A stretch of DNA of 64,000 nucleotides from Perca fluviatilis (taxonomy: Eukaryota > Chordata > Actinopteri > Perciformes > Percidae), in contig NC_053129.1 of NCBI RefSeq assembly GCF_010015445.1, forward strand, positions 19,225,249-19,289,248, in the 5' to 3' direction. Positions 63,173 through 64,000 of the stretch are shown in pieces. The stretch's first letter is position 1. Each line of letters begins with the position of its first letter. The notes below the pieces were generated by a model. The model was not told the DNA's origin and made no database searches. It saw nothing but the letters and a program-made list of their open reading frames with translations. A program made the translations under genes and the position numbers.

Positions 63173-64000
63173 TTTAAGTTAATTCCTCAATTGTTGCATT
63201 CTTTCCTCCTATGTCATCTCAGTTGTAAAACTCGCTCTCACCAACCCTCTACTGTTTAGCTCCCTCTGAACTATTAATTTACCCTCATAGTTTCAGAGTT
63301 TCATGCCCTCCTTTATGTTCTTTACATTTTTCATGTTCATATTCTTCTTCACATTCTCTCCCATACTACTTTTTCTTGTTCTTTTCTTTTTTGAGCTCCA
63401 CTCAGCATACTCCCAGGCCTATAATCTGACCCCGCCCTCCTCCTTCACCCTGTCATTACACCCGTCGGCTAAGCTGCCATTCCGTTCCCGTGGCAACCCC
63501 CTAATTAGCTAACCCCAACTGCCGTTGATGCAGCGGGGGGAGGAGCTTGAGGGGGGGAGGAACCCTTCAAATGATTGTGGACTTTGTTTTTACAAACTCT
63601 CCATGTTTTCCCATGTTTGGGGTGATGGCACACACCTGGCACAAATGTCAGACTGACTGACATCACTATGCTGGAATAACAGGTGAATGTACACACAGAC
63701 ATGAGGTAGAGCGGTCCTCACTAAGAGTTAGTTGTGACTTCCACCATGGCAGAGTGCTCTGCTGGCACTCCAGGCAGCCACACAGGCACAAAGGGCCCTT
63801 TATATGCCCACGCATGTTCAAGCCCCGCTCAAGACATGCTGCCAGATGTCCAAGTGGCCCGGACAACAAGCCTGCAAGCATATGTGCATGCATGAATGTG
63901 TGTGTACATATGCTTCAACCCCTCCTCCACCACTGTAGTGGTGTGACCCTGACCACCCCCTCAACCCTGGATGGGTCCAGACGGCTTGTGTGGGAGGCTG
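63173..64000 (-). other. ptpn14 intron, right edge of window
   Basis: No exon, repeat family or open frame of note is seen. There is a T-rich stretch at 63300-63400 and a G-run at 63534-63560. The missing 5' FERM exons of ptpn14 are not in it. Confidence 0.6.

Overview
The window is nuclear DNA from a ray-finned fish, most likely a spiny-rayed (percomorph) teleost. It has intron-split vertebrate genes, very dense (CA/GT)n microsatellites, and teleost-type Tc1, Harbinger-like, hAT-like, LINE and tRNA-derived SINE sequences. Gene order and orientation, prox1 (+), smyd2 (+), ptpn14 (-), match the PROX1-SMYD2-PTPN14 block of human chromosome 1 as I know it. I cannot decide between a/b duplicates.

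Region by region: 1-6676 is prox1 intron, with microsatellites and no further exon found. 6677-6862 is the last coding exon of prox1, followed by a probable long 3' UTR with poly(A) signals at 7741, 11251 and 11758. About 11.8-29.8 kb is intergenic: microsatellites, old interspersed repeats and a dead LINE fragment, with a few plain low-copy stretches that could be enhancers. 29.8-34.7 kb is a 4.9-kb tandem array of a roughly 36-bp AT-rich monomer. It shows higher-order duplications, co-amplified SINE copies and an internal strand switch. 35068-43820 is a complete smyd2 gene: 12 coding exons, 432 residues, and one intron with textbook AT-AC (U12-type) signals. Its intron 4 holds a foldback element and a Tc1-like transposon. 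43.8-46.6 kb holds the tail-to-tail 3' UTRs of smyd2 and ptpn14 with a small hAT-like element between them. 46563-60908 (minus strand) is ptpn14, from the middle of the FERM domain to the stop codon, in 17 exons. The first exons lie beyond 64000.

Functionally, prox1 is a homeodomain transcription factor (lens, liver, lymphatic endothelium), smyd2 a SET/MYND lysine methyltransferase, and ptpn14 a FERM-domain tyrosine phosphatase that binds YAP through PPxY motifs. They are physical neighbours rather than members of one pathway. I see no unknown protein-coding system. The most interesting items are the AT-AC intron in smyd2, the structured satellite array next to the smyd2 start, a (TG)60 tract against the 3' splice site of a ptpn14 catalytic exon, and a WPD-to-WPE change in the ptpn14 phosphatase loop. 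Exon limits were derived by hand from splice signals, reading phase and remembered family sequence; no database search was run.
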